NCBI GenBank assembly: GCA_013368325.1
Contig: JAACJK010000163.1
Coordinates: 1,426,001 to 1,490,000, forward strand
DNA: 64,000 nucleotides
Reading direction: 5' to 3'
From: Ephemerocybe angulata
Lineage: Eukaryota > Basidiomycota > Agaricomycetes > Agaricales > Psathyrellaceae
Positions 22,466 through 34,378 of the stretch are shown one piece after another (the stretch's first letter is position 1; every line of letters starts with the position of its first letter). The position numbers were made by a program, and so were the translations under genes. Under the pieces are notes generated by a model. It was not told the origin of the DNA, did not search any database, and was given only the letters and a program-made list of their open reading frames with translations.

Positions 22466-24064
22466 ATGGATGTGAGCTTTGCCAATGTTTGCGGAACCTA
22501 AAGTCCCCGTATCCAACTTACCATGCGACAGATTGAGATAAATCCTTTCTCGTCACACGAAAAGCGGCTCGAGCAACGATGGCAATTTTGGGATGACGAG
22601 AGGACAGTCAAATGGTTCCAAGCGCGAGGATACACTTTGTACAACAGGCCCAACAAGGACTACGGCTCAAACCCGCCAGCCCCTGAACCACGTCCACATC
22701 TCACGGTGCCTTCAATACCTGATAAGGAGCCTATCGTAGCGGCTGTCACTCCCTATGCGTGTCATGACGACTGTAAGCATACCTCTGACATTGCCAGATC
22801 CGTGGAGGAGCATACGGTCAGTTTCACGCTCTTTTGTCAATGCATTGCCCACTGACAAGTACGTGATTCCATGCAGGGCTCGGTATGCTTCGCTCAAGAC
22901 GAAAAGGGTAGGCATGTCGCCCTAAAACTAGTATCTGCGGATGCAAGGCCCGATGAACGCAAGATATACCAGTTTCTCCATCGACAAGACGTTCGTGTCT
23001 TGGAGCAAAACTCTGTATTACCAGTGCTGGAGATTCTACCTTACGGTGAACACTGCTTTGTGGTTATGCCGAGGTATGCTCCCAGAATGTTTATCGAAAG
23101 TACCGCTGACAGTGCTTCCTGAGTCAAGATGGGGAGGCCCTGTGCGCTATCCACAACCGTATAGCCTACGAGCAGTGATTGAATTCATTCGAGGATGTCT
23201 GAAGGTGATATCCCTATAGTGGGCGTTACATTTCTTATACTTACGCGGTGTACAGGGAGTGGCATTCTTGCACAAGAATGGCATAATCCACAGGGTAAGT
23301 GCAGTCCTTCAATCGAAACCAGACTTCGTTGAGCGCAGATGATTCTATTCATTAGGACTTGTCTTGGAACAACTACTTGGTCAATCATTTTACTAGCGAC
23401 ACCGCAAACAGGGGAAGCTACCAAAGGAGGTGTTTGAGGGCTCGTGGGGAACTCTTATACGCCATATTTGATTACAACCTTTCAATAATCCTTCCCCAGG
23501 ATATGGATCCCAAAACATTCAGACTTCCCTACGACATGACATGGGAGGGCACTTGCTTTGAAATTCCTGACGTTTGGCAAGGAGAACTCGACTATGACCC
23601 TTTTGCGTATGATGTCGGTATATTGGGTCATATGTTTAGCGTGAATTATCAAGTAAGTCGACGAGGACCACATTGTTCGGGAAGCTGACTCTCTGTTCTA
23701 GCATCTCTGCTCCGACCTCTACCTCCTCGCCCCGCTAATTGATGGAATGACGACGAAAACGATTCAGAAACGCTTCACGGCTGATCAAGCACTAGAATTC
23801 CTGGACGCGAGCATGGACACTTTGCCCAAGGATAAACTCGAGAAGCCATTTTCAACCGAACGCGGGAATTATGTGCCTTATTATGATTACGATGGCAGGT
23901 GGTCTGGGCTCCCTGCTGAATTAGTTCAGAGATGGGCCCAATACAGGGAACCTCCTCTCCCCAAGACGACAAAGCTCATGCGCTGGCTTTGCGAGAACAA
24001 TCAAGTAGCAACATTCGTTCGGCTTATCCGACGAGTTGGACGATTTTTCAAGCTCAAACTGTGA
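22466..24064 (+). CDS. Kinase-like protein of an expanded Agaricomycete family, copy A
   Basis: Exons are 22466-22471, 22532-22816, 22877-23073, 23129-23204, 23256-23294, 23356-23652 and 23702-24064 (420 aa). The six-base first exon (ATG GAT) is supported because all four copies in the window keep the same MD/MN plus donor arrangement. The kinase fold is recognisable: GSVCFAQDEKGRHVALKL with the likely ATP-anchoring Lys, a hinge-like EHCFVVMPR, GVAFLHKNGIIHRDLSWNNY (HRD and Asn of the catalytic loop, with an intron between R and D), and FDYNLS where DFG is expected. The C-terminus (PLIDGMTTKTIQKRFTAD, KLMRWLCENN) is family-specific. The altered glycine loop and DYN motif make catalysis uncertain; it may be a pseudokinase. 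Paralogues are at 47221, 49076 and 58757. Confidence 0.8.
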
Positions 24065-24390
24065 GCGCATAATTGTCTAATGTGGAGCACGGCATTCCTG
24101 TCAAATTTATGTTATAGTCTAGAGACTACTCAGTAGTCAGGGTGAAAATAAAGACCCCAAAACACTAGACCAGGTGCGTACTGGAGGAGCAGGCATCAGG
24201 CGGGGTTGCCGGCAAAACGTGAATCCATGTACAGGCATCGGGTCAGGCATCGGGTTGACATCAGGCGAGTGATTCGAATGAGGTGCATCTATATGACCAC
24301 GGTGCGACCGCGGTGCTCAACATGCATACTGAGAAATAACTACCTGTTGCGGAGCACACGTAAACGACTACTCCAAGCAATGGACTCTTT

Positions 24391-25233
24391 CTACACCATC
24401 GTCACTCCAGATTTTGAGCGCCAAAGCCAGTCTGCATCCAGATATTCGTCACAGTTGGGAAATATTCGCTTGACCGCCTGAGTCCACGGGGTATCACCGG
24501 ATTCGACTTCGAGCCACGTGCTTTTCAGAGCATCCCAGGGCGCTGGCATCCACCCTGCGAATTCCCAGTCAATCAAACAGATGCGACTCCTCCCTGCTCG
24601 CCATTCGTCCAAGCCACCGGGAAATATGAAGTTCCTCAAGTCGAGGTCCCCATGGCAGAAGACGATGGGAACGGCGCGCTGCACCACAGGCTCGATATGG
24701 GGACGAATGGTATCCCGATTCCGACGGGAGTCAAGTCCCGACCAGACTTGCCTCCAGAAGTTCTCTGTCGAAGTGATATCGATGTTCTGCTCGGCCACGT
24801 GAACAATCCGAGGGTCGTGGATGATGCCCCCAGCCGCGCTGCATATTTTGTGGTTGGAGGAGCATGTTTGTTGTTGTAAAGACTTGAGCTGGTCGTGGAG
24901 GTCACCTTCCAGACGCGCCCAATCATCTTCCGAGAACAAGTCGAAAGCCTCGCACCCGTTGATCCCTGGAATGTAGGTGGAAAGTATGAAGGAAGGCCCC
25001 GCTGTGCCCTGGACCGAATCTACGAGCCTCGGAGAGTTGACTCCGCTAATTGACGTGTCGAGGAATCGAAGGGCCGCTCCTTCGACGTCGGGGACACCCT
25101 CGTCTAGTCTCGCAAACCAGACTCTAGTATCTGAGAAGAAGAGTTCGTTCTCACTTGATATAGAGTCTGGTCGATAACCCCGGTCTTGGCAGTGGGAGGG
25201 GGCTGAGTTTGAATAAATGATTTGTGTCAGCAT
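24391..25233 (-). CDS. Aminoglycoside-phosphotransferase-fold (APH/choline-kinase-like) protein
   Basis: A single uninterrupted frame of 280 aa. The catalytic loop FCHGDLDLRNFIFPGG and the metal-binding ICLIDWEFAGWMPAPWD, about 25 residues apart, are the Brenner-type motifs of the APH superfamily. Upstream, GPSFILSTYIPG is the hinge-like segment. The N-lobe is short, so the true start could be further upstream with an intron. Fungal members of this superfamily are many and mostly of unknown substrate; drug resistance should not be inferred. The gene is divergent from the DUF6589 gene with only 80 bp between start codons. Confidence 0.85.
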   Translation of the reverse strand: MLTQIIYSNSAPSHCQDRGYRPDSISSENELFFSDTRVWFARLDEGVPDVEGAALRFLDTSISGVNSPRLVDSVQGTAGPSFILSTYIPGINGCEAFDLFSEDDWARLEGDLHDQLKSLQQQTCSSNHKICSAAGGIIHDPRIVHVAEQNIDITSTENFWRQVWSGLDSRRNRDTIRPHIEPVVQRAVPIVFCHGDLDLRNFIFPGGLDEWRAGRSRICLIDWEFAGWMPAPWDALKSTWLEVESGDTPWTQAVKRIFPNCDEYLDADWLWRSKSGVTMV

Positions 25234-25313
25234 GCCGAAGGGGGCCGAGATTGATGGTGCCCTGATAGGGGCGATTTAGATAGCGCGCTTGTATCGTCCG
25301 CCCATCTAGCAGT

Positions 25314-28300
25314 ATGGATCCACCCCCTGGGGCCACGGATGAAGAATCGAACACATACAACACATTCAGGACACCCCAGCGCCACCCTAGTTCCCAGCAA
25401 ATTCCCATCGCGCAGCCCGTTCCCGTCTCCGGAACCCAGTACCATTCTTCCCCCTGGAACGTCGCGTCTCCTTCACCCCTTCACTTCCCTGCAACTCCTG
25501 GCCAAGTCCCCTCTGGGCACTACCCCTACCCCTACCCAGTTTACGCCACCCCATGGCCCGCATACTCGGCTGCAATCCCGCCGTCACTCGGTCCCCCTTC
25601 CCCTGCACCGGCTGTTCCAGTTCTAGCTCGCGCAGGCTCGCCCACTGTCGACGACCTTTCACGTTTGCGGGATGGCGAGGAGAAGCTTTTTGCTGCTGGG
25701 TTGTTCCGAGGGATCATCTACAAAGGAAACGGAAAGGGCAGGGACGATCGGTGGCGGCTAGGCTCGAGCTATGTCTTTCCGCACTCAGAGAAGGTCAATG
25801 CAGAGATGAGGGCGGCGATTGTGTACAGGTGCATGCGTCAGGCTGGATTCTCCTCTTTCGGCGAATTATTCGATGTATACTTCTCGGGGAAGTACTCGTT
25901 CTCCCAATACACTGGTGTTGCAAAGGGAATCAAGTCTTTTCTGGCCGCTCAAGGAGAGAAACCCGATGAACACCCCGTCGCCATTGTCGAACACTTTTTT
26001 CGGCATGAGAAGTCCCGACTCAATCTCGATGGCAAGGTCGCACTCAACGCCCCTCCGTTTACAATACCGTCGTATGCCCTACCTCCTTCGGTTCGCTTGG
26101 ATGGAAATTACAGTCAAGAACTACCGGCGTATACTTGCACGAAGCACGCCCTGCTCAATTGGAGCCTTGGAAAGATTGTAGAGGTTATTGATGAAGAAAG
26201 CGAGCAGCTGCTAAAGCTTGCGCTTGGATTTACTCGAGCACCTCGCGATATCCTTACCTGGAGCAATCTGACGACCTGGAGCATTACGTCTAGCCAAGAA
26301 ACACTCGCCACAACGGCACCCGCCCTCTTCACAATCTTCTCGACTGTCGCTGTCAACGAGAACACCAGGAAGCGAGTTCAGCAAGCACGAGTAATTCCAC
26401 AGTCATCGGATGACATCCAAGCGCCATTGCCGCCCTCCAGTCCACCACAGTACCTTCCTGAGAGCCTCGCGGGAGAAAGCGACAAGGATGAACAGGATGA
26501 AGTCGCGACTTGCTCAGAAGACGAGGATGCGCTCCCAGAAAAGCCGACTTCATCGCCGTTTCTCGGGACAGCCCCTCCATCCATCTCAGGTGTTCCAATA
26601 AATACTCGGCGAGATCCTTGGCTCGTGAGTTCTTGTAACATGGTTAATACTTTCCCGTATTAATATCTTTCAGGGTGTAACCGTCACGATCCTAATGCTT
26701 CTATTTTTCGCTACAAATATGCGATCGTCTTTCAAACAGTCATCGGAATCTTTCTCTTTACGTGCAACGCAAATCGCGATATCATTTCGATACTCGGTCG
26801 GATGGGACTCACAGTGGCTTACGATACGATCCTGGCAACTCTACACATCCTAGCAAGCGATACCAACACATATTTGCAGGCATTTGGCTGCCTCCTGCAG
26901 GACGGACAGCCCACCTTCCTCCTCCTGTTCGATAACGTGAACAAAATGCGCCGAGCCTGGCAACACACATCTTACCACAATGACGAAATGCAAAGCGGAA
27001 CCGCAGCTACGTTGATTCAACTGGAGGACGTCCCACCGGGGGCCCTCAGCTCAGAACCACTACTCGATGCTCAGCGCAAAAAGCGGCGCCAGGAATTGAC
27101 GGTTGACGTTCTTTGGAAGGACATCAATTGGGAGCATATTCAATTGACCGGGGTGGGCACTATTCTTCGAGTATGGGTTAAGCATGTGCCAGCCCTCCAG
27201 CGGTTCCAGGGCGACGTGGACCTCTTCTTCTCCAAGGAGAGTGCCGTTCACCCCTTACGATTGCGCAAGAGCACGATTATCCCAATGCGCCCGACTGCGA
27301 TCAACGAAGCGACGACCGCCGGCACTCAGGATGTACTCCATAATCTCATGATCGGACAGCTCAGAATACTTCCAACGTGGACCCATCGCTGGGTTATCAT
27401 GGTCTGCGGGGACCAGTTAACAATTGACCGGATGCGCAAACTCAAGCGGTACATGGCAAAGACGGACACAGCTTACGACCGCCACGATTGGGTCCTCCCG
27501 ATTATTCAGCTCTGGCACCTAAAATGGAACTTGCAAAAGGCCATAATCCGGATGAACTGGTCACCCATAGTCGGAGAAGGAGTTAACGGCCTTCGGCACG
27601 ATATACACGCCTTGCGACGCGAAAAGTTCAACGAGAAAAAGTGTGACTTCTATCCGGCTCATCACATCCTAGAAGACGTCTTTGAGGCACTGATTCTATC
27701 TGCTTTGAGGTAAGCTAAACTTTATTCCATTCTGACATGTATTTTAAACACTCTCTATAGGCTAGAGTGCGAGAAGGTTACGGGGAAGGAAGATGAGGCG
27801 AACGTGAAACTTCTTGATGGGCTCCAAGCATGTTTTACCGCCAATGCAGAACTCGCAGGGTGCAACTTCGAGTACCTCCGTACCCTGGCCTTGAAGGTCT
27901 ACCAGAAGTACCTGACAGCTGCTGCTGCCGAAGCAGCGAAGGATCCAGTTGGTTCGAGCCTAGACAGTCAATCAGAGTCCGAATCCGAAGATTCCGGTGG
28001 CTCAGAGGTCGGTTCAGATCAATCACGGAGTCAGGCGCCTAAACAGGCGCTCGAGCCAGACGAGTCACTCGCGAACACTATCAACTTCATGCGCGCCACC
28101 TTTTGGTATCTGGAAGTCTGTGCTGCCATTGCAGAAGGGGATATTGGGCGTGTTTTTGAAGTTATAAAGGTGCGACTAAACAAACTACGGCAAATCAATT
28201 GACTCTGACGTGCGGCGGCGGGTGGATTTAATTTAGCTGCTCCGATTCTCCTTCTGGGGTGCTGGGTGTACCAACTATGGAAACGAGATGCTGGAACTTG

Positions 28301-28887
28301 CGTGCAACTTCCTCTACGAGTTTTCTGAAGGGCTCAAAGAGGCTGTCCTCAACAATTACCTCGTCAATCCGTCAGGTAAACCCGGACATTGGTTTGAGCT
28401 GGACTTACTCCAAGAGCATTTCAATTTCTGGTTGAAGCGCCTGTTCAATTCCAAAAGCCACAGTTTCGACTCAAAGCATCTCGCGGAAGCCGTTGGACTT
28501 AACATCGGTGGATTCAGTCTTCTTCGTGACCTGTTTCCCGGTGTCTTTGGGATACGGAAGAAGAGCTACTCGCACTCCGACCCCGAAAAACAAACAGACA
28601 TCAACATATTGGGAGAGCACTACCGAAGCGAAAAAGTCCTTGCTCACCAGTCAGGTCGTACTCAACCGTATGAAGTAATCGACGAATTTGCGAAGGGGAT
28701 CGACATTCTTTCCTCTGGGAAGCTGGATACATTTATCAGGCGGACTGTGAACGATGGGCCAGGTGCGGAAGAGGGGATGGACGATTCGGAGGCTAACAGC
28801 AATCGGGCTACGCTTCCATCCAATCCCATCATCATGGAAGGAGGGGAAACATCGATTGATTCATTTGTCGGCGGTAATTTAGAATAA
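25314..28887 (+). CDS. DUF6589-type protein, possible transposase-like component
   Basis: Exons are 25314-26634, 26674-27709, 27761-28169 and 28237-28887 (1138 aa). The first intron would be only 39 bp; it is chosen because it alone keeps the frame into WCNRHDPNA. A Pro-rich N-terminus is followed by a globular region, a disordered acidic linker (about residues 385-430), and the DUF6589 core: IGIFLFTCNANRDII, LLFDNVNKMRRAW, SGTAATLIQLEDVP, WVIMVCGDQLTIDRMRKLKR, INFMRATFWYLEVCAAIAEGD, LELACNFLYEF, NNYLVNPSGKPGHWFELDLL and QEHFNFWLKRL. Asp 527 (FDN), Asp 687 (GDQ) and Glu 982 (QEH) are spaced like a DDE catalytic triad; that reading is my inference. It ends 7 bp from the stop of a convergent RecQ-like helicase. 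Confidence 0.75.
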
Positions 28888-28894
28888 GCTGTAA

Positions 28895-30975
28895 TTAAGT
28901 ACTATCAATGTTCTCTTTGCCCCTGGCCAAACGAGTCCGCTTGGATAACCTGGTTGTTGTCACACCAGTTAAGCTCCCCTTTCGCTTTGTGCCTCCTACA
29001 GTACTTGCCGGTGCCGTAGTACTGCTGACTGCTGGGTGTGCACCGAGCACGAGCCTTGTGTTTCCTGACAGTGCTATTCTTGTGCGTGTGTCTTGCTCTG
29101 GGGCTGAAGTTCCTGGAAGGTTGCGATCGGGGTTCGACACAGCCTGGAGTGGCTGACGGCTGTTGGGATCTGTGACTACCGATTTGGCGGGCGTGTCTTT
29201 CTTGTACGGTACGAGCTTTGTTACAAGAAATTTGTATAGCTTCTTGGCGTGCTTCGTGTCGAGGTGTTTCCAGTCTTGCACCGTGAGCTTGAACCGGGAA
29301 AACTCAGAGCATATGTGCGCGTGATTTACGAGGGATGTGAGAATATGGGAAGGGAAGAAGATCTCTGCGGGAGTGTGCGCATCTGCTGCGCTTCCAGCCC
29401 GTCGAAGGGTTCTCCAAATCCGCGAGCGCCACGAAATCAGATCCTGCTTGAGCGCTTCACGCTCTGCCGGAATAAGTGCGCGGTACGTGCCGTCGGACCG
29501 CGGAAGTTTCGTGCTTTCTGTGCCGGATTTCTGGTTCTCCAGTCGCTCCTTCCATCCGTCGATGATTTCTCGGTCAGTGTCTTGCTCGGGCCCTGGATCG
29601 CAGACTACGCAGCAATTGTCGTGCTGAATGAAGTCGTCGCCGTAGTACTTGTTGTCCGTATACCGCGGGCATTCTAGCAAGGTGGGATTGAACCATTTCC
29701 GAAGCATTGGAGGTAATGCATTTCGGCGTTTAGCTTCGTCCTTTGCTTTCTGAGTTTGGGACTCGCTTCCTGACACTTCCTGTACCCAAGATGGGGCGTA
29801 GGTGATGACCGTGGCAGGCTTTCCATCTCTCCCGCAACGGCCCATCTTCTGCTTCATGATCTCGGGCGAGGCGCACAAATCAAAGACAATGACACGAGGG
29901 AGGTTGGGGATATCGAGTCCGTACGTGAGCGAATCCGTCACGATTCCGATACGTAGTGTTGTTCCGGTGGTGATATCTTGCACAAATCTTTGGCGATACT
30001 CGATAGGCATGAGAGAATTATAAAGTTTGATTATTTGGGTGCGGTTAGGGACAGATGTCGGTATTAGGGTATCGAGGAAACACATAATGGCATGTGAAGT
30101 TGCGATTGTATCAGTGAAAATGAGTGTGGGGGTGATGTCTTGGGCTGAAGTGATAGTTGGAGAGATGGTGAAGGAGGTGTCCAGAAACTCGCCAGTAGTG
30201 AAGGGATGTTGGAGAATGCGCGGGATGTACTTGATCTTTGGTCTGTCCAAGCGATAGCGTGCGTCGACGTAGTGACCTGGGCGAAATCCCAAGAGGACGG
30301 CGGCCTTTGGTGCGTTGGAGAGGGTGACGGAGCCAGTCACGGCACACCAGACCACGGATGAGGGTAGCCGGCTTCGCATGAGGATTATGTCGCCGTAGGG
30401 AACACAGAATGTGCTTGTAGTCTCGAGAACGAGGTGCGCTTCGTCGACTAGCATCCACCGTACTGAGTTCCGGATAGTGCTGACCTTCACCCAGTTGTTA
30501 AAGCGCTGGCTTCGGAGCATCTGTGGACTCATGATGGCGAGCCGTACTCTACCATCCAGCGCGAGGACCTTGAAAAGGTCGTTACCCAGGGCATCGGCTT
30601 CTCGTAGGGTATCCTCAGTTACGGAGAGGGCGTCGAGACCTACTGCCCTCGCAGTCTTTTCCTGTGGTCAACGTTAGAGGTCAATTGACAAAATGTGCGA
30701 GAAGCGAGAAGTGTGCGCACCAATTGCTGGGCCAGGGCCTTCGTCGGCACAACAGCAATGCCAATACCCTCCTCAAGCTTCAATTTCGCGGCAATAAGCG
30801 GCGAAAGGAGTACGGTGGTCTTTCCTTCACCCGTTGCTATGGTCAGGAAGACGTCTTTTCCTTTGTATAGGTCCAGGGCATGCTGAAACTGGAAGGGTCG
30901 AAGTTTCTCAATCTTGAACGCGTCGCAGAGTCCGTCGTGGAGCCACCGGTCGGATTCTTCTCCAGAAGTCGCCAT
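28895..30975 (-). CDS. RecQ-like DEAH helicase, convergent partner of the DUF6589 gene
   Basis: Exons are 30975-30721 and 30661-28895 (673 aa). Motifs in order: KLRPFQFQHALD (Q-motif region), FLTIATGEGKTTVLLSPL (Walker A), AVVPTKALAQQ (Ia), MLVDEAHLV (Walker B), AVTGSVTLSNA (III), TLIFTDTIATSHA (IV), IGIVTDSLTYGLDIPNLPRV (V) and MGRCGRDGKPA (VI). A Cys cluster (ECPRYTDNKYYGDD, NCCVVCDP) fits the RecQ zinc-binding subdomain. A basic, low-complexity tail (GTKRKGSLTGVTTTRLSKR) suggests nuclear location. Compared with the canonical RecQ GGGK(S) loop the Walker A has GEGKT. Housekeeping RecQ enzymes are much longer, so this is a separate, shorter lineage. The 7-bp gap to the DUF6589 stop means their 3' UTRs must overlap. 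Confidence 0.85.
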
Positions 30976-31868
30976 AGATAAGTTATAAAGGGTATATAGT
31001 CATTAGAAAGGGTATAAAAAGAGTGTGGAGGGTTAGGTTGTGAGTGTAAAGGCAAGAGACGTGTATTTCTGCTAGAGGCGCGCTTGCAATCACACTAATT
31101 AGGGATTGAGCCGTGTTCTTGGTTCGTGGCCGCGCGGCCGACATCAAATTTTCAAACTCCCTCCCCTCCTATGGTCTTGGCGCCAGGTACGGCTCAGACT
31201 AACCCTCGTCCGATTTCGACATCTTCAGCAGTAGTCCAAAGGGGAGGCGCCATACACATGGATGAATTCGCCATCGCCGAAGCGCCCCCATTCGAGTAAT
31301 CCTAGCGTAGATTATCCTCTTCAAGGAGGCTGGGAGAATCTGCAGTATGCTCTTGATAAATCGAACATGCCACTGAATGTGACGTTCGATTGGAGGCAGC
31401 GGGGGATCGAATTCGGCGGCTGTCACAAGAAATCAGTCCTATTGCTTTTCTTCGTCTAAAGCTACGTACACGGTTGCTTCATGAGAACAGGATAGATGCG
31501 TAAGCTGGTCTCAGCTAAACCACAATCGAAAGAACAGCGAAGGTCAGGGTTGAGCCTGAGTTGTTGAGCACAAGCTGAGCAGGAGAGGAGAACTCGAGAG
31601 CAACTCGAGAGTGGACAATTTGCGCAGAAGCGGGTGTCGGGCCGGCAGAGTTCCGGCAACGTGAATGAAACCCGATCAGAATGCCGGACACGACTGCACC
31701 AACTTCGGTGTGACGCAGGTTTCGACAAACCTCAATTTCTGACCTTTGAGAGTCCCCTCTCGGTATGCGTTGAGTCCTCCGGTGTCTCTCAATTACTTGA
31801 AATTGCCCAGATTATGCTTTTCTGATACCCAGACGCCCTGCCGAACCCAACTTAGGGCACTATATTTC
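30976..31868. other. Intergenic stretch between helicase and TAPT1 genes
   Basis: About 890 bp with no supported gene; frames stay under 90 codons and show no motif. The left part is the helicase promoter. A nine-base GCGCGCTTG at 31078-31086 repeats one at 25283-25291 on the other side of the DUF6589-helicase pair. Confidence 0.35.
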
Positions 31869-34329
31869 ATGACGACCACAAATACATCGCGCGTACCTTC
31901 CAAGACGGCGCGCAGAAGGTTCTCTTCTAGCGCAGTCATAAACAGGTCTCCAGAGTCGCCGAAGACGGCACCCCTCTTCCGGAAGAATGTTCAGAGGAGA
32001 GTGTCCTTGAGCCCTCCAAATACTGCGGACCCAACACAACACGAGCACTTCCAGCACCGGAACCACTACACCGACGGCTCAGAGTACGAAGAAGACGAAA
32101 ACACCAACCCATTCGACTTTCACAGGCCAACTAGTCGTTCCAGGTCTCCCAAATCTCTGCTATTTAGCCGCCATACTCGCCCCAATGCCTACTCCTCCTT
32201 GCCTCCGACGCCTATCCTGCCCCCTGAAACCCCTACCACGCCCATCTCGCCGATATCTTCAGCATTTCACAGAGCAGACTCACCGCCGAAGATAGTAGCC
32301 CAAAAAGCCCCTTTCTCCTTGTGGGATTACCTGAGGGAAGAACTTCTGGCGACAGACTTTGACTCGCACCAGGAGCAAAAGTGGGAGCGGGTCAGTAACT
32401 TTCTGAGTATGCCTTGGGCTATGGAGAAGGTGCGTCCTCATATCATCTTAAGCTCCTTGTTCATGGATGTTGACAATGCGGGAAGATTATCGGTTTTGGA
32501 TTCATAGTGTGCTTCGACTCGTTCCTCTACACCTTCACAATCCTCCCCATCCGCTTCTTCCTCGCGTGCTTCAGCTTTACATGGAACATGGTTCGAAGAT
32601 CCCCGCCTCCACTACCGCCATCACAGAAGGCTGACCTCCTGCGCGGCCTTCTCCTCATTGTGTCTCTACTGATTCTCAACCCTCTAACGGATGCCAGCAA
32701 AATATACCATACGATTCGTGGACAAGATACCATTAAGCTTTATGTCATTTTCAACGCGCTGGAGGTTCGTGCGCTGGCTCTGGTGCGCTTGGGGTTTGAA
32801 GGGCTGATTATACTAGATTGCAGACAGACTATGCGCCTCTATTGGCCAAGATATCCTCGACTGTCTCTTCTCCAGATCAACATTGGAACCTTTGACGAAC
32901 CGAAGACCGCTTAGCAGCCAGACAATACGGCCTTTGGTTTTCTTTGCTTTGGCATTGGCATATAATGGTAAGCTTCGTAAAATCCTACATGTAGGCGACC
33001 CTATGCTCACATTGTGATAGTTGTGCATGCTTTGGTTATGGTCTGGCAAGTCATTGCCATGAACGTTGCGATTAACTCTTTCGACCACTCTTTGCTCACA
33101 CTCCTCGTGTCAAATCAATTCGTCGAGATCAAAGGGAGTGTCTTCAAAAAGTTTGAGAAAGACAACTTGTTCCAAATTACATGTGCAGGTGGGCGTCCTT
33201 GATATTCTTTCAGTTCTGGGGTCTTACGGTAGCGCAGATATCGTCGAACGGTTCACTCTCGCGCTTATGCTCGTCATCATTGCCTTTCGCAATCTCATCG
33301 AACTCAGCGGAACGGAATTCGATTTTACAGAAGGCTTCGTTTTGCCGAAGAGCTTTGGATGGTTCCGCGGCAATAATGTATTATGGACCATTTCCTATGT
33401 GAGTGTTCTTCCCTTCTTCAGGTGCTACGTAACATTGAACCCTCTTCATTGACACTAGCCGGTGATCATCGTAATGGGATGCGAGATGTTGGTCGACTGG
33501 CTTAAACATGCTTTCATTACCAAGTTCAATCACATCCGGCCATCGGTATACGAACGATACACAGATGTCTTGTGCTTGGATCTCTCGAGTGGTAGTGCAG
33601 TCGGGCGTCTGTCTCGGAAGGTAAGCACCCCATTCCCAATCCCGATTGAACTTTCTGTTGACATCGAGCACCTAGCACTCGTATGTAGATCAGTCGCCTC
33701 TTGTCGCCCGACGGTTGGGATTTGCGGCAATACCATTGGCTGCATTGGCTATTCTCGTTGGAGCGCAGTCAATAAACCTCGTGTTTTCCGTCAACTCGGA
33801 CTTCACCTACCCTTGGACGTGGACTATCCGAACTCTCTCGCAGGCTGAGGTTGTGTATTACGCGACCTGGATAATCGTTGGCCTCCTTGTGTGGCTTTGG
33901 TACGTTGTTCTCTTCCCTGACTGCGTAGCAAGTTTTCGACTCACCTGGTTCCCTTTCGCGTCCAGCTTTGTGGTCATTAAGATCATTGTCGGGGTTAATT
34001 TGATCAGCTATGCGACCCGTAGACGGGCAGGAATGGAAGAACGCGAGGCCGCAGACGTCATCAACGACTTCGGACGCGATCCTGTTGGTGAAGGGAAGGA
34101 GGAAAGGGTGTGTTCTACGTCCTCAACTCCCTTCGCGCCTGTTCTTGTCACTGACTTCCTTCTCTTTAAGAAATACAACAAAGAGCTCAAGTCGATTCTT
34201 GACAACGACATGGACGATGCCCCACGAACAGCAGAGATTGGAGAGAATAAGCCGGGTGATACAAGCAAGAAGAGACGATTACGATTAGAAGAGCTAACGA
34301 GGTATACTATGGTAAAACGAATATGGTGA
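31869..34329 (+). CDS. TAPT1/EMP65-family multi-pass membrane protein
   Basis: Nine exons were read: 31869-32429, 32486-32764, 32817-32967, 33021-33188, 33238-33398, 33459-33620, 33694-33899, 33966-34107 and 34171-34329 (662 aa). A disordered Ser/Pro-rich N-terminus leads to FSLWDYLREELLATDFD and PWAMEKIIGFGFIVCFDSFL. Family hallmarks follow: FTILPIRFFLACF, VVHALVMVWQVIAMNVAINS, LLTLLVSNQFVEIKGSVFKK, DIVERFTLALMLVIIAFRN, CEMLVDWLKHAFITKFNHIR and VYERYTDVLCLDL, then RRLGFAAIPLA. At least six hydrophobic helices are seen. In yeast Emp65 works with Slp1 in ER protein quality control, and animal TAPT1 is linked to cilium and Golgi function. Fungal role is inferred by family. Confidence 0.92.
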
Positions 34330-34378
34330 ACGGGGTATATCTATCTTATCACTGCGCAACTTTCTGCGGTTCTAAATC

